Origin: Inonotus obliquus
Taxonomy: Eukaryota; Basidiomycota; Agaricomycetes; Hymenochaetales; Hymenochaetaceae
Direction: 5' to 3'
DNA length: 64,000 bases
NCBI GenBank assembly: GCA_032164295.1
Contig: JAJHTX010000003.1
Coordinates: 2,728,001-2,792,000, forward strand
The position numbers were made by a program, and so were the translations under genes. A model generated the notes under the pieces. That model was given only the letters and a program-made list of their open reading frames with translations, made no database searches and was not told where the DNA came from. The stretch's first letter is position 1. Each line of letters begins with the position of its first letter. Shown piece after piece: positions 37,770 through 47,612 of the stretch.

Positions 37770-38510
37770 TGCTAGGGCATAAACGGATTTTTGTACGAGG
37801 AAGTTCTTCAGAATCCTGACGGTTTCCATACTGCAGACAAATGCAACTACGTTATTGAAATGATGGATCCGTCGTGGTTGTCGTATGACGAGTGCAGAAA
37901 CTCCTTCGAGGAACTGGTTCAAGGCTACAATGCATTCTACCTACTTGCACTATAGCCAAGCGTACACTGGTAGATTCGATGACATCTTTGAGAAATTCAC
38001 GCCGACCTGTTACGGTCTGTATCGGGGTAGAGACGAGTTCAAAGACGTGGTCGCATTAGTCGGGACCATGTAGGCGAATCGGATGAGAACGACTATCATA
38101 CGTGGTCAGAGTCCGACAAGTATATGTTAAATTTCATTCTGCACAGTCAGGTTGCTTATATAGTTCACAGAATCAGGGTGCTTCAGTCCCTTCTTGCTCT
38201 TCACTCACTCGTGCTTTACCACGGTGATCCTGACGAGAGGAACGTTGGTATTCGTCACATCGGCAAGGACGACACTGTCCGATACCTCGACCTTGGCAGA
38301 AGCTTTTGGCAGAAGTGTCCTGGAATTACAGACTGCGACGATTCTTTCTACAACATGCAAGAGCCTCCGTGGAGCCCCATAGATCTTGAGGAGAGGACCA
38401 TTCGTGAATACGCACTACCGTTCTGCATTCTTGAAGAAGTCGTTGATGGGATGGATTCTCCAAGTCCGAACCGATCGTCCATGAAAATGCAGGCAGAGAA
38501 GTACGAGTGA
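37770..38510 (+). pseudogene. Protein-kinase-like gene remnant
   Basis: Reads FLYEEVLQNPDGFHTADKC, MMDPSWLSYDECRNSFEELV, then in another frame YTGRFDDIFEKFTPTCYGLY, then in a third ESDENDYHTWSESDKYMLNF. The kinase-like core is LHSLVLYHGDPDERNVGI (catalytic-loop HGDxxxxN) and VRYLDLGRSFWQKC (DLG in place of DFG). Two frame changes lack credible introns, so it is probably decayed. The pattern is that of small fungal kinase-like proteins lacking a standard N-lobe. It lies next to the Crinkler-kinase cluster on the opposite strand. Confidence 0.5.
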
Positions 38511-39033
38511 GCTCCGAGTCGTTATCGAACTTTGTGACGAATGCGCCTTCTTGTGTTTTCAATCTCTGTGATTCCCATTACTAATGCATGAGTAATGGGG
38601 ATGAGCTGGGAGAGAAGTACGGGGTGCGGGTGGGCTCATTTTTAAATCGTGTGATGAATGTGTGATGAATCGTACCTACAGCTAAGGTCATAAAACATTC
38701 CACTCAAGGCCTTAACGAGCTTTATTGACGCGCGACGTTCAGAGGGAACCTTCAGATACAAGCTGATGACAGCAAGCATGATATAAAACGGCCTCAGTCG
38801 AGCTTCCATCCCAATCCCTCTGGCAATAATCGTCAATACGAGTCTCCAAAAATGCAGCAGCTCACTGAATTCCAACTCCTGTATTATTAATCCATTTGCA
38901 ATATAACATACAAAGCATGACGCAAACATATAATTCTGAACTGAAAGATGACCCAGAATGAGCGTCACCGAATGCCTGTATTCACCTCTTCACCTCTTCT
39001 CAAAAGCGACATGGTCCCACCCAGTACTCGTGT
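38511..39033. other. 3' flank of Crinkler copy A
   Basis: From about 38830 the sequence matches 54799 onward, the equivalent flank of Crinkler copy B, so it belongs to the duplicated unit. The part before 38830 is unmatched and holds no clear gene. Confidence 0.6.
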
Positions 39034-41058
39034 TCAGTCACCCCTCATTCTATTGAGCATGACGTTATCATGCTCCTTGTCCATCAATCCTCTCCTTTCC
39101 ACATCCGGTGCCCATCTTCCATCATTGTTCCATGATGCTGGGTACCTATCCACCTGGTGCTCGCCCACCCAGTCGAAATCGATTAGCAAGGCACCACCGC
39201 CTGGCTTGACAATGATGTTCTGAGCCCGGAGGTCGCCAAATACCAGGTCTCGTCCATGTAGCAGGCTCACTGCTCTCTCCACATCCCTGTAAATTCCCTC
39301 ATAGTCTCCAGCCGTCTCATAACAGTAGAGCGACACGCCTTCCACGTAATCCATGACCACCATATACATATCACCAACAAGAGGGATGCAGAAGTGCAGC
39401 GTCGGCGCCAGTTGTTCCTCTGCGAGTATCCGATGCGCCTCCTCATGGTACCGCACAGTGAACTTGACCACGACGTCGATCTCTTCGTCAGAATCGTCTC
39501 GTTTCATCTTCGCTCTGTACAGAGCATAGGGTCTCTCTTGCTTATTGTGTTTAACCAAGAGTTCTCCCGTATGCGACAGTTTACCAAGGTAATTTAGTCG
39601 CGGGAGACGAATATCTCCACAGGGCAAAGGATTCGGATACATCTGGGCGATAGCTTTCGCGTTCTCCTGGCCGCCGTGATATTGTGCGTAAAAATCCCGG
39701 AGTTCCTTATTCGCGATAGAAAGCGCCTTGAAAATACGGCCCACACGTAACACAGTCTCCGATTGCCAGGCATCAATGCACAGATCCTCCGAGAGCAGTT
39801 TGTCGAAGAAGATTCCATCACTGTAAACAGCCGAGGATATCTCCAACCGACTGCCCATGATACCTATGAGGACGACAGGGTAATTCGACTGAGTCAGGAG
39901 CTTCTCGTACTGAATTTTAAGACGGTCAAAAACTGGATCCAGCGAGAGCAGGTAGAGAACGAACCTTGGGCTGTGCTAAAACCTTCGCATATACAAGTAA
40001 TGCTTGCAGTGACGCATTCCCACCAACCCCGTCCAAATTCTTGAGTTCCAAGATCATACGAATTACCTCGCCCCATACCGCATCTGGTTTTGCAGCCTTG
40101 TCCTCAAGCCATACTTGCCATGTGCCCTGGCTTTCTACAAGGTAATCGATAATGCTCTTCAATTCTCCTTCTCGCAGCTTCTCTTTGTTGAATCCGTTAC
40201 TACTGACGACAAGAAATTTGTGTGCCCACTCAAAGTACTCGGAGTCCGGTTCCTCAACTTGATCTAGGTGCTTCAGATTGTGTCTCAGTCTGGCAAGGGC
40301 TGGATGGAAGAGCGCAGTTGGCGGTCCGTAGTTCCCGGCTGGCCGATGGGGATGGACAATGCCATCTTCGTTCACCCATAGCTTTATCTTTTCCTCAGAT
40401 GTCACGCCTTCTGACGGAGGAGGGAAATTTTGTCTGATAAAGTTAATCTGCGAAAGTCGCCCTGGCCCAATTCGTCAGCCAAGTACGTTCGCAGATAAAG
40501 GAAAGAACCAACCCCTGACAACCTTGGAAGCACGCATATCCGGAAGAGCGTATAACACATCAGGGCCTTCCAAAACTTGCGAGAAGTTAGCTGAATACGA
40601 AAGATCAGTCAGAATGGACCACACACTGGCGTTATTCACAGCAAGCACATCTATCCTATAACTGCCCGGATCCGCGGGTCCAGTAGGGAAGATATTTCTA
40701 AGCAGTTCTGCGCCATCATCCATACGATTCCGTATCTGAGCATTATTACGAAGCCACACCAAAGCAGCGTCATAACGCGTTTTGGCGTCCGTGTTTCTGC
40801 GCAGGTCCTGCAGGTCGTCACACTGGCGGATATCAGCACCATGATAAAGTGAGAGATAGTGAGAAGAACCTTGTAAAGAATCAGCCGGTCGTTCACCAGC
40901 TCATCCTTGAATTTTCGATCTTTAAAGATGAGTTCTTCGAGGTCGATAACATCAGCGTTCCGCTTCACACGAATGCGAGTCGTTCCAGCCGTCGAATCAA
41001 AAGGCATATAAACTACGTATTTGTCCTCATCTTCAGCTGTGTTGGGGGCCTGGGACAT
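39034..41058 (-). CDS. Crinkler-type protein with C-terminal kinase-like domain, copy A (intact)
   Basis: Starts MSQAPNTAEDEDKYVVYMPF (ATG at 41058). The Crinkler N-terminal domain continues ELVNDRLILYK, then, over a 47-nt intron (40869-40823), CDDLQDLRRN, ALVWLRNNAQIRNRMDDGAE and NIFPTGPADPGSYRIDVL. A middle domain (TSEEKIKLWVNEDGIVHPHR, FHPALARLRHNLKHLDQV) precedes the kinase-like domain: EIDVVVKFTVRYHEEAHRIL (VxxKF lysine), YMVVMDYVEGVSLYCYE (hinge), LVFGDLRAQNIIV (catalytic-loop variant) and ALLIDFDWVGEHQVDRYPAS (DFD for DFG). Stop at 39034. All exons are open. Crinklers are modular proteins known from oomycetes and some fungi, often host-targeted in parasites; the role here is unknown. 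Confidence 0.8.
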
Positions 41059-41986
41059 GATGGTTAGGTTAGAGTCGTGATAGTCAAAGTTGAAGTTTGG
41101 TTGGGTTTTATCTATCGATCTCTCAGACTGGAAGCCACCTGAACTCAACACGACCGTCACGTGTTAGCTCCTCATCTGTGACACCGCGCTTTTCTCTTTA
41201 ATGGGGACTGGCAATCCCGAAGCTACCCGCGTGCAGGTTTTTTTTCAAGCGGAGCTGAATGTCTTACTCAATGCAGTAATCTGCGCCGATCTCTCTGTCT
41301 CACTTTTCAATTTGCCACAAAAGAGCCTATAGAAGGTGGTAAATACAAATCGAGCTCAAATGAAGTTTCTGCATGTGTGAATACACATATTACGAAGTTC
41401 TATAGCTTAATACATGTATAGTGGATGGCATTGCAGCCAGGAAAAGGCTGTATGCGACAGTTCCAACTGTAATTTGCGTGAGTTGACCCGTGGGAAAATG
41501 CGTCTCAGCATTCTTTCTATTGTATTTCCTTACTCTATACCATCACAAAAAGCGGCGCGATCTTGTTTTCGGTTGTTGACCTGACCAGATCAGGCAATGA
41601 TTGACGTGCCATCTAGGGCAAGCCATGTGAATACAAGTTCTACAATTCTTTCACTTGCATATAATCTGGCTAGCAGAGTTGTAGTTCGAATACAAGGAGG
41701 GAAAAGACTTGTACAATTCTTGGAATAGCTTGGATGAAGACTACATTTTTTGATAAAAGCTCCGAAATGAAGATGCAGCACTGGAAGTCCCCACTGACCG
41801 GCCCTAAGCTCAGGATCGGTCACACGACACTTTCATTTTGATGGACTGTGACTGTTGAGTCAATCAGTGCCAGATGGAGTAATGTAAAGTCGTATTTGAC
41901 CGGCCCTAAGCTGAACACGATCATGTGAAGTTGAAATCAAGGGTTTAGGGCAACAGGGTATTTAGGCTTGGTCGCGACGCAACTTA
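41059..41986. other. Upstream of Crinkler A; left edge of the transposon nest
   Basis: Similarity to the Crinkler B flank ends at about 41140, where inserted DNA begins. The word GACCGGCCCTAAGCT occurs twice (about 41797 and 41899). No gene found. Confidence 0.4.
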
Positions 41987-42630
41987 ACACCATGGCTTTC
42001 CCCACCTTCCCTCATGTTCGTCGCATAAATGAATCAGGCTCCCTTCTGTTTTTCCGGACCGGGGTGGACCAGTTTAGCAGGTACGCAATAACATCGTTCA
42101 CTGTTTACCATTTGGAGGCTGGCAAATCGGAGGAAATTAAAGAAGAAGAAGATTATCAGTCCGGAGTTTGATGTGGGGGACATCATTGGTACATCCTTAC
42201 CTTTCACCGTGATAACGATTTACCATTCATCTTTGGACGTCTTACTAGTCATACACTTTTATATCCCTTCGGTAATTCAAACGTGCCACCAAACGACACC
42301 GTATCCGTGTATCTGTACTTTGCCGATCTAAAAGGAGCACCAGAGAGATGGCATACATACGCTCAGCTCGCTCTTGTCATCTCGAATCCCACCATCTACA
42401 CCGTTTCTCGTACGTCTTGCACTTCCCCTCATCCGAATAGTCATAGCTTTTCGCATGTTGGGGCACGACCAATATCAGAATTATCCCTAGATGCGCACCA
42501 TCATTTCATTGCTGATGAGTGCGATTGGGGTTTTACACGTTTCAGCGAGTTGAGGAAGCTGTTTACTATTCAATAGGGTTACAGCCATCCCACGATCAAA
42601 GATGAGACGGTAGATGTTAGCGTTGAATGT
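41987..42630 (+). pseudogene. MATH-domain (USP7/UBP15-like) gene fragment
   Basis: Starts MAFPTFPHVRRINESG at 41990. After a small intron come SPEFDVG, LYPFGNSNVPPNDTVSVYLY, PERWHTYAQLALVISNPT and, after a second intron, IADECDWGFTRFSELRKLF. These are the conserved blocks of the MATH domain that precedes the protease in fungal USP7/UBP15-type enzymes. An in-frame TAG (42574-42576) separates this from the next family block GYSHPTIKDETVDVSV. Sequence similarity then stops at about 42630, where repeat-rich DNA begins. No protease domain follows. A truncated, dead copy. Confidence 0.65.
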
Positions 42631-42639
42631 GCGAGAACG

Positions 42640-43390
42640 CGGCCGGTATCAGAAGTACCGGACGAGGGGGGTACAATTTAGATGCGTTGGGAGGGCCGGT
42701 ACGTGGCGGTACTAAGTCGTACAGTCACAGACAAGTCGTCAAGAGAGATAATAGGGCCTGGCTGGATTGATGAGTACAGGGGGCTCTAGGTGGGCGCTCG
42801 AGAGACGAGGTATCAGGAGACAATCGATACCGAGTCGAATCCGTCGATACCGAGTCGTTTGATGTCCGGTATCACGGTAGAGAGAACGAAGCAGTAGAGA
42901 AGACGAGCAGAGGGGCTGTTTCTGACAGGGCTGGTTGTGAGACGAGAGGTGAGGACGAAGAAGACGATATAGGCGACTACCGGTATCGATACTGGCGACT
43001 ACGAGACGAGACGAACGAATGGGGGGCTTGAACGAGATGAGCAAAACCCGGACCTTCACTCTGGAAGTTCCTCTCAGATTAGCTGGTTTGCTACAGTAGA
43101 ACATGCAGGCTATAAATACCATAATACCGTAGCCATTCAAGATACCAAATGGGGAGTTTTACAAGTCAAATCGTACCACAATCCGGTACAAGAAGGGGAA
43201 CATAAGATCAAAATGAATGTAAAATATATCCAGGGGAAACATAAGACAATGGATGAATAAGAAGTTTTATCAGGGGGTAGTTAAGAATAGGGTGGGACGA
43301 GACAAGAACCCAATGAAAACTCACGACGAGTGATACCGAGGTTGTTTATCTCCGTGGAGGGTTCGTTGATCTTTGATCGACGGACCAATC
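42640..43390. repeat. GGTAC/GGTATCG-word-rich flank of the A-left element
   Basis: Contains many copies of GGTATC/GATACC and GGTAC (for example ATCGATACCGAGTCG at 42823 and 42845). A similar word set occurs at 50080-50340 on the other side of the nest. Probably interior sequence of the A element. Minus frames of 133 and 70 codons lack motifs. Confidence 0.4.
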
Positions 43391-44569
43391 TGGCTAATTC
43401 CTCGGTCTGAGGGGTTAATCCAAATTCTACAATACTGGTTATGGAATTGCTAATCACCTTAGTGGACTGTGTAGCTGATCCGATCTGAAACAACTAGCAA
43501 CTAACTGATATTGCAGTTGAACCTGATATTATAATCGTACAGTATTAATTCTGCGTGAAGACGCGGTTGTTATACTGATTGTTATTCACGATAAGGGAAT
43601 ATCGGGAATCGCACCACGTTGGGAGTAGGTCGTACCATGCAGACAATAGGGAGAACAATCTAGTTGCAATCCGTATTTTAGCTTTACTTCGATTTCACAC
43701 AATCGGTTCAGTTCAGCCGTGTCGCTACTAGTAATTCACTGGCTCGCAAAGTGATTGATGTTACGATTTAACTTAGGGACTTATGGTGGGGTCCCTTGAC
43801 TTGGATTAAACTGCTAGGTCGGCTCTACCATGGCCTCCTTATATACTAATTTACATGCATGACGTTACTACCTTATTACTTACTGTTTATAGTATTTATC
43901 TGTCTCTTCCTCCTATGATACCTGGTCTGTGCTTTCTTTTTCCTTTCTTCCTTATTCTACTACTTCTGTGCTACCAGCCTTCGCTCGTTTAGTTTAGTGT
44001 AGTGGGCGGTACCATCTTGTAGACAGGTTTGATTCCTGTGTCGATAACGGTACTTGATCCAATTCAGCTATTCTAGGTAATTGCTGAGTCAGCTGTTCTT
44101 GTCTTTCTCCTGATTGCATTGGTAAGATCGGTCGTGGTATAGTTAACCAATTTCGAATTGTTTGCACTCGTGTATATCCTGGCATTGTCCTTGCACGTTG
44201 CAGGGTTGTCCCTTGTACTCCTTGTAGGTGTATTACTCCGCCGTACTGTTCCACCTTTACTTCCATTATGGTATACCCGTACGGTAATCCCCGACTTATG
44301 TAATTCATTATCCAATGCCCCCAAGCATATGCAGTTCTCTCGTTCGTTCCGGTTCGGTCTCGCTTGTAGGCAATGTCGACATCTACTATAGCTGCGTCGC
44401 ATCGTTCGTGTCTTCCTTCCTGTGCTATGTTTCGTATTCCGATCATCATTACAAAGTATCCGGCATCGTAGGATAATACTCGTATTTCTCTTTCATAAGC
44501 TTTTTGTATTTGTTGGTTAGGGTCATAGGTTAGTTCTACAAATCAACGTCGTATCATTATGTCGGCTTG

Positions 44570-44574
44570 TCCGT
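44570..44574. repeat. Target-site duplication of L, left copy (TCCGT)
   Basis: TCCGT flanks the L insertion on both sides; the second copy is 46159-46163. Removing L plus one copy restores the A-left reading frame (Met-Asn-Gly-Gln-Ala-Asp). Confidence 0.9.
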
Positions 44575-45064
44575 TGTTAGAAAACGCTCGCCCTAAAGGG
44601 ACTATACAGTAACCACAGTAGGACGGTCCGCAGTGTTACGGGTTCGGCGATGCTTTTCTAAGAGTTTCCGGAGCCTACTCGGTTTTCACAAGCAGGGCAG
44701 ATTCCCAAGTATACTAAGCGTTGCCTCAGACGCTCTCGTTTAACTGATCAAGTCGGGCCTCAACCTCGTTGACAGGCTAGTAGGACAAGTACCCAGCTAA
44801 ACTCAGGTAGGTTGCCGTTCGCAAGCTTCTCTAGTCGGTGGGCGACTAATCAATCGTTCCACGCCGTAGAGTAAGAGAGGTTAAGCAGATTAGGTGGTCT
44901 TCAGATTGGAAGCTAGATGCCTAAGAGGACTCGATGTACAAGACGATCGAAAGAAAGATGGGGAGCTACGGTCTAAGTCTACAACTATTTATACCTTTTC
45001 CTCATGTTGTGGACGGACCACTTCCTACGCTCCGTAGTTCCTACTCTCGATCTGATTCGTTATT

Positions 45065-45358
45065 CTAGCTTCCAAACTCGTCTGGTAATTCCATTGTTCT
45101 GCTGCGGATTGACTCATCGACTGCGCCCTGTGCAAGGCGATGACTCGGCGTTGACTCATCTTGACTTGAACTGAATTGAAACCTATGCTCGGGGTCGGCC
45201 TTGTGCTGCGCCCTGTGCATAGAGTGAGTCAGTGAGTGAGTCATTGAATGCGTGTTCGTATGCCATTGGTTTTGCATGGCTGCGCCGTAGTTAAAGTTTG
45301 CTCGTCCGCAGTTGCTCGTGCATTTAAGGAATTCCGTCGGGGTTCCGTTGTATAGCAT
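45065..45358 (-). CDS. L ORF2 (97 codons), overlaps the U3 enhancer-like region
   Basis: Low-complexity His/Ser/Thr-rich peptide (HTNTHSMTHSLTHSMHRAQ). It overlaps the end of ORF1 by 35 nt in another frame and encodes across the TGASTCA cluster. Conserved in R with five residue changes. It may be a by-product of the regulatory DNA rather than a true gene. Confidence 0.3.
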   Translation of the reverse strand: MLYNGTPTEFLKCTSNCGRANFNYGAAMQNQWHTNTHSMTHSLTHSMHRAQHKADPEHRFQFSSSQDESTPSHRLAQGAVDESIRSRTMELPDEFGS

Positions 45359-46100
45359 CTGGGGCTATGAAGGCTGTGATTTGCTTGTCGCCTCGGGACT
45401 CTTGTTCGGGGCCGTCAAGTGTGATTCGACATCGGATATCATCGTGGGGAAACCAAGGTGGTTTAATGTAGGTGCCTACGGCGATGAGTAGCCGTACACT
45501 TCGTCGAGTATCGTTCGAAGGTATTCTCCAGCCTAGGTATAGGTCTCCTTGTAGTCGAATAGCTTTGCAGTATGCCCATAGTTCCCTGAGTGTGTTTGCA
45601 ACCCATGCCGCTGTTATCGGTGATCGGCGGTTCATAACATAGTCTGCACTGATCTCTACGAATGTGCTTGGGCACTTGAGTGCTAATATGTCGTGGATTC
45701 CTACTATTGTCCAGTGCGTCTTTGGTTGCATGCCTATTGCCGTATCCATTGCTATTGTTGACCTCGTGCGATTTCGAATGACCTCCGGGGGATTGTGGTA
45801 TTCTCGATAAGCTGTTGCTCGTTCGCTGGACACATGATATGTCAACATGCCCGTTGCCTCCCGTAGTATTATCTTGTGTAGGTCTTCGATGATCTGTCGC
45901 ACTCTTCTGCATTTATAGCAAGCTGTTGGAGGTTGCTGTACTTGCTGCATCGTTTGCGAAGGTTTAGTGTGATCGTCGGGATTAGCGTTGCTAGCCGATG
46001 CTTCTTGATCGTCGGCTTCGGATTGTATTAGATTCGCGTATTCTTCGCTTCTCGCTGTCGATCCTGATCGTCTCCGGCCAGTGAAATTAACCGGTCCCAT
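45324..46100 (-). CDS. L ORF1: unrecognised 258-residue LTR-borne protein
   Basis: Starts MGPVNFTGRRRSGSTARSEE. A Gln/Pro-rich stretch (MQQVQQPPTA) precedes a CYKCRRVRQIIEDLHKIIL motif. A mixed alpha/beta-looking region follows (TIAMDTAIGMQPKTHWTIVG, STFVEISADYV, ANTLRELWAYCKAI, SVRLLIAVGTYIKPPWFPHD). The C-terminus is polar. Only 12 of 258 residues differ from the R copy and no stop has arisen. No match to gag, protease, RT, integrase or envelope motifs. Confidence 0.6.
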   Translation of the reverse strand: MGPVNFTGRRRSGSTARSEEYANLIQSEADDQEASASNANPDDHTKPSQTMQQVQQPPTACYKCRRVRQIIEDLHKIILREATGMLTYHVSSERATAYREYHNPPEVIRNRTRSTIAMDTAIGMQPKTHWTIVGIHDILALKCPSTFVEISADYVMNRRSPITAAWVANTLRELWAYCKAIRLQGDLYLGWRIPSNDTRRSVRLLIAVGTYIKPPWFPHDDIRCRITLDGPEQESRGDKQITAFIAPDAIQRNPDGIP

Positions 46101-46434
46101 CCGGGGTAGTTTCGATCGGCGTTCCTAATCGAATCAAAATTTCAGCACAATCCTTTCATCCGTTCATTATATCTCCGTACGTGATCTCTCTGATTAATTC
46201 TCGCATTAGTCCTCTGGCTAGTTCTTTAGCTGGGCGGCATGTGTTGCAACATCGTAATATATTACTTCGCGGTGTCGGGGGAACGATGGGCTGTTCCAGT
46301 ACTTGTATTACTGCCGCTAATCGTTCTTGTATCCAACGTAGGATGCTCATAGTTATTGGCTTATTAATGATGGATAACACTATCTTTCTAACAGAGGTAG
46401 GGCGGCGGTACCGACATCAACCAGCGCTAAAATA

Positions 46435-46439
46435 AGGAT
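46435..46439. repeat. Target-site duplication of R, left copy (AGGAT)
   Basis: AGGAT directly precedes the TG end of R and follows its CA end (48014-48018). Confidence 0.9.
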
Positions 46440-46497
46440 TGAAAGGATTGTGCTGAAATTTTGATTCGATTAGGAACGCCGATCGAAACTACCCCGG

Positions 46498-47274
46498 ATG
46501 GGACCGGTTAATTTCACTGGCCGGAGACAATCAGGATCGACAGCGAGAAGCAGAGAACACGCGAATCTAATACAAACCGAAGCCGACGATCAAGAAGCAT
46601 CGGCTAGCAACGCTAATCCCGACGATCACACTAAACCTTCGCAAACGATGCAGCAAGTACAGCAACCTCCAACGGCTTGCTATAAATGCAGAAGAGTGCG
46701 ACAGATCATCGAAGACCTACACAAGATAATACTACGGGAGGCAACGGGCATGTTGACATATCACGTATCCAGCGAACGAGCAACAGCTTATCGAGAATAC
46801 CACAATCCCCCGGAGGTCGTTCGAAATCGCACGAGGTCAACAATAGCAATGGATACGGCAATAGGCATGCAACCAAAGACGCACTGGACAATAGTAGGAA
46901 TCCACGACATATTAGCACTCGAGTGCCCAAGCACATTCGTAGAGATCAGTGCAGACTATGTTACGAACCGCCGCTCACCGATAACAGTGGCATGGGTTGC
47001 AAACACACTCAGGGAACTATGGGCATACTGCAAAGCTATTCGACTACAAGGAGACCTATACCTAGGCTGGAGAATACCTTCGAACGATACTCGACGAAGC
47101 GTACGGCTACTCATCGCCATAGGCACCTACGTTAAACCACCTTGGTTTCCCCACGATGATATCCGATGTCGAATCACACCTGACGGCCCCGAACAAGAGT
47201 CCCGAGGCGACAAGCCAATCACAGCCTTCATAGCCCCAGATGCTATACAACGGAACCCCGACGGAATTCCTTAA
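46498..47274 (+). CDS. R ORF1: unrecognised 258-residue LTR-borne protein
   Basis: Intact homologue of L ORF1. Key features: ACYKCRRVRQIIEDLHKII (Cys-x2-Cys-Arg), TIAMDTAIGMQPKTHWTIVG, ECPSTFVEISADYVTNRR, AIGTYVKPPWFPHDDIRCRI. No signal peptide or membrane segment. It begins 58 bp inside the left end, so it must be read from an outside promoter, from an upstream LTR or from weak internal initiation. Confidence 0.6.
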   Translation: MGPVNFTGRRQSGSTARSREHANLIQTEADDQEASASNANPDDHTKPSQTMQQVQQPPTACYKCRRVRQIIEDLHKIILREATGMLTYHVSSERATAYREYHNPPEVVRNRTRSTIAMDTAIGMQPKTHWTIVGIHDILALECPSTFVEISADYVTNRRSPITVAWVANTLRELWAYCKAIRLQGDLYLGWRIPSNDTRRSVRLLIAIGTYVKPPWFPHDDIRCRITPDGPEQESRGDKPITAFIAPDAIQRNPDGIP

Positions 47275-47533
47275 ATGCACGAGCAACTGCGGACGAGCAA
47301 ACTTTAACTACGGCGCAGCCATGCAAAACCAATGGCATACGAACACGCATTCAATGACTCACTCACTGACTCACTCTATGCACAGGGCGCAGCACAAGAC
47401 CGACCCCGAGCATAGGTTTCAATTCAGTTCAAGTCAAAATGAGTCAACGCCGAGTCATCGCCTTGCACAGGGCGCAGTCGATGAGTCAATCCGCGGCAGA
47501 ACAATGGGAATACCAGACGAGTTTGGAAGCTAG
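47240..47533 (+). CDS. R ORF2 (97 codons)
   Basis: Counterpart of L ORF2: His/Ser/Thr-rich, frame +1 relative to ORF1, overlapping it by 35 nt, spanning the TGASTCA cluster and a 13-bp direct repeat (GCACAGGGCGCAG, twice). Coding status doubtful. Confidence 0.3.
   Translation: MLYNGTPTEFLKCTSNCGRANFNYGAAMQNQWHTNTHSMTHSLTHSMHRAQHKTDPEHRFQFSSSQNESTPSHRLAQGAVDESIRGRTMGIPDEFGS
47355..47488. promoter_or_regulatory. Cluster of four TGASTCA (Gcn4/AP-1-type) sites in R
   Basis: Perfect TGACTCA or TGAGTCA at 47355-47361, 47367-47373, 47440-47446 and 47482-47488, 117-250 bp before the TATA box. L has the same four sites. This heptamer is the binding site of fungal bZIP activators of the Gcn4/CpcA class. 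An LTR enhancer responding to amino-acid starvation is inferred. Confidence 0.65.
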
Positions 47534-47604
47534 AATAACGAATCAGATCGAGAGTAGGAACTACGGAGCGTAGGAAGTGGTCCGTCCACAACATGAGGAA
47601 AAGG

Positions 47605-47612
47605 TATAAATA
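47605..47612 (+). promoter_or_regulatory. TATAAATA box in R
   Basis: TATAAATA, about 400 bp before the 3' end of the element, in the place expected at a U3/R border. The mirror copy in L is at 44987-44994; A-right has TATAAATA at 49325-49332 and A-left TATATAAG. Confidence 0.6.

Larger units (their letters stand above)
44575..46158 (-). mobile_element. L: 1584-bp LTR-like insertion (solo LTR) carrying two ORFs
   Basis: Ends TGAAAGGATTG...TTCTAACA (minus strand), that is TG...CA, flanked by the perfect 5-bp duplication TCCGT. These are the hallmarks of an LTR-retrotransposon LTR integrated and left as a solo LTR. In transcription order it has a 58-nt leader, ORF1 (45324-46100), overlapping ORF2 (45065-45358), four TGASTCA sites, a TATAAATA box (44987-44994) and about 410 bp of R/U5-like sequence. 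It is nearly identical to R (46440-48013) in opposite orientation. Confidence 0.85.
43994..46350 (-). pseudogene. A-left ORF (LTR-borne ORF family), split by L insertion
   Basis: The first part (46350-46164) reads ILRWIQERLAAVIQVLEQPI then CCNTCRPAKELARGLMREL. After the L insertion it resumes with GQADIMIRR, a TGA stop, FVELTYDPNQQIQKAYEREI and VMMIGIRNIAQEGRHERCDA, ending at 43994. Without the insertion it would be about 254 codons. It matches the intact ORF at 48305-49084. Two independent lesions (insertion, nonsense codon) mark it as dead. Protein family unknown. Confidence 0.7.
43390..46416 (-). mobile_element. A-left: LTR-like element with U3-type ORF, interrupted by L
   Basis: Read on the minus strand it begins near TGTCGGTACC (46416), has an ORF (46350 onward) and a TATATAAGGAGGCC promoter-like box at about 43832-43845. 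It continues through a conserved GGATTAACCCCTC block (about 43410-43422). The plus strand at 48220-49800 has the same order and sequence similarity over the ORF, TATA box, CAGTTTAATCCAAGTC and GGATTAACCCCTC. The outer end and target duplication could not be found. Confidence 0.6.

Noticed and set aside
44004..44060. A tRNA-like TpsiC arm (GGTTTGATTCCTGT)
   Set aside because: No matching acceptor stem, D arm or anticodon arm around it; it lies inside the A-left ORF region.
44575..46158. Helitron or DNA-transposon origin for L/R
   Set aside because: No terminal inverted repeats beyond TG...CA, no TC/CTRR ends, and 5-bp duplications; the LTR reading fits best.
46417..46421. TCAAC as a target duplication for A-left
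   Set aside because: No second TCAAC followed by TG was found at the other end, so the outer boundary of A-left stays open.
45463..47135. 149-codon frames inside L and R ORF1 (45463-45912 minus, 46686-47135 plus)
   Set aside because: Both are the same alternate frame of ORF1; they are open in both copies simply because the copies are nearly identical.
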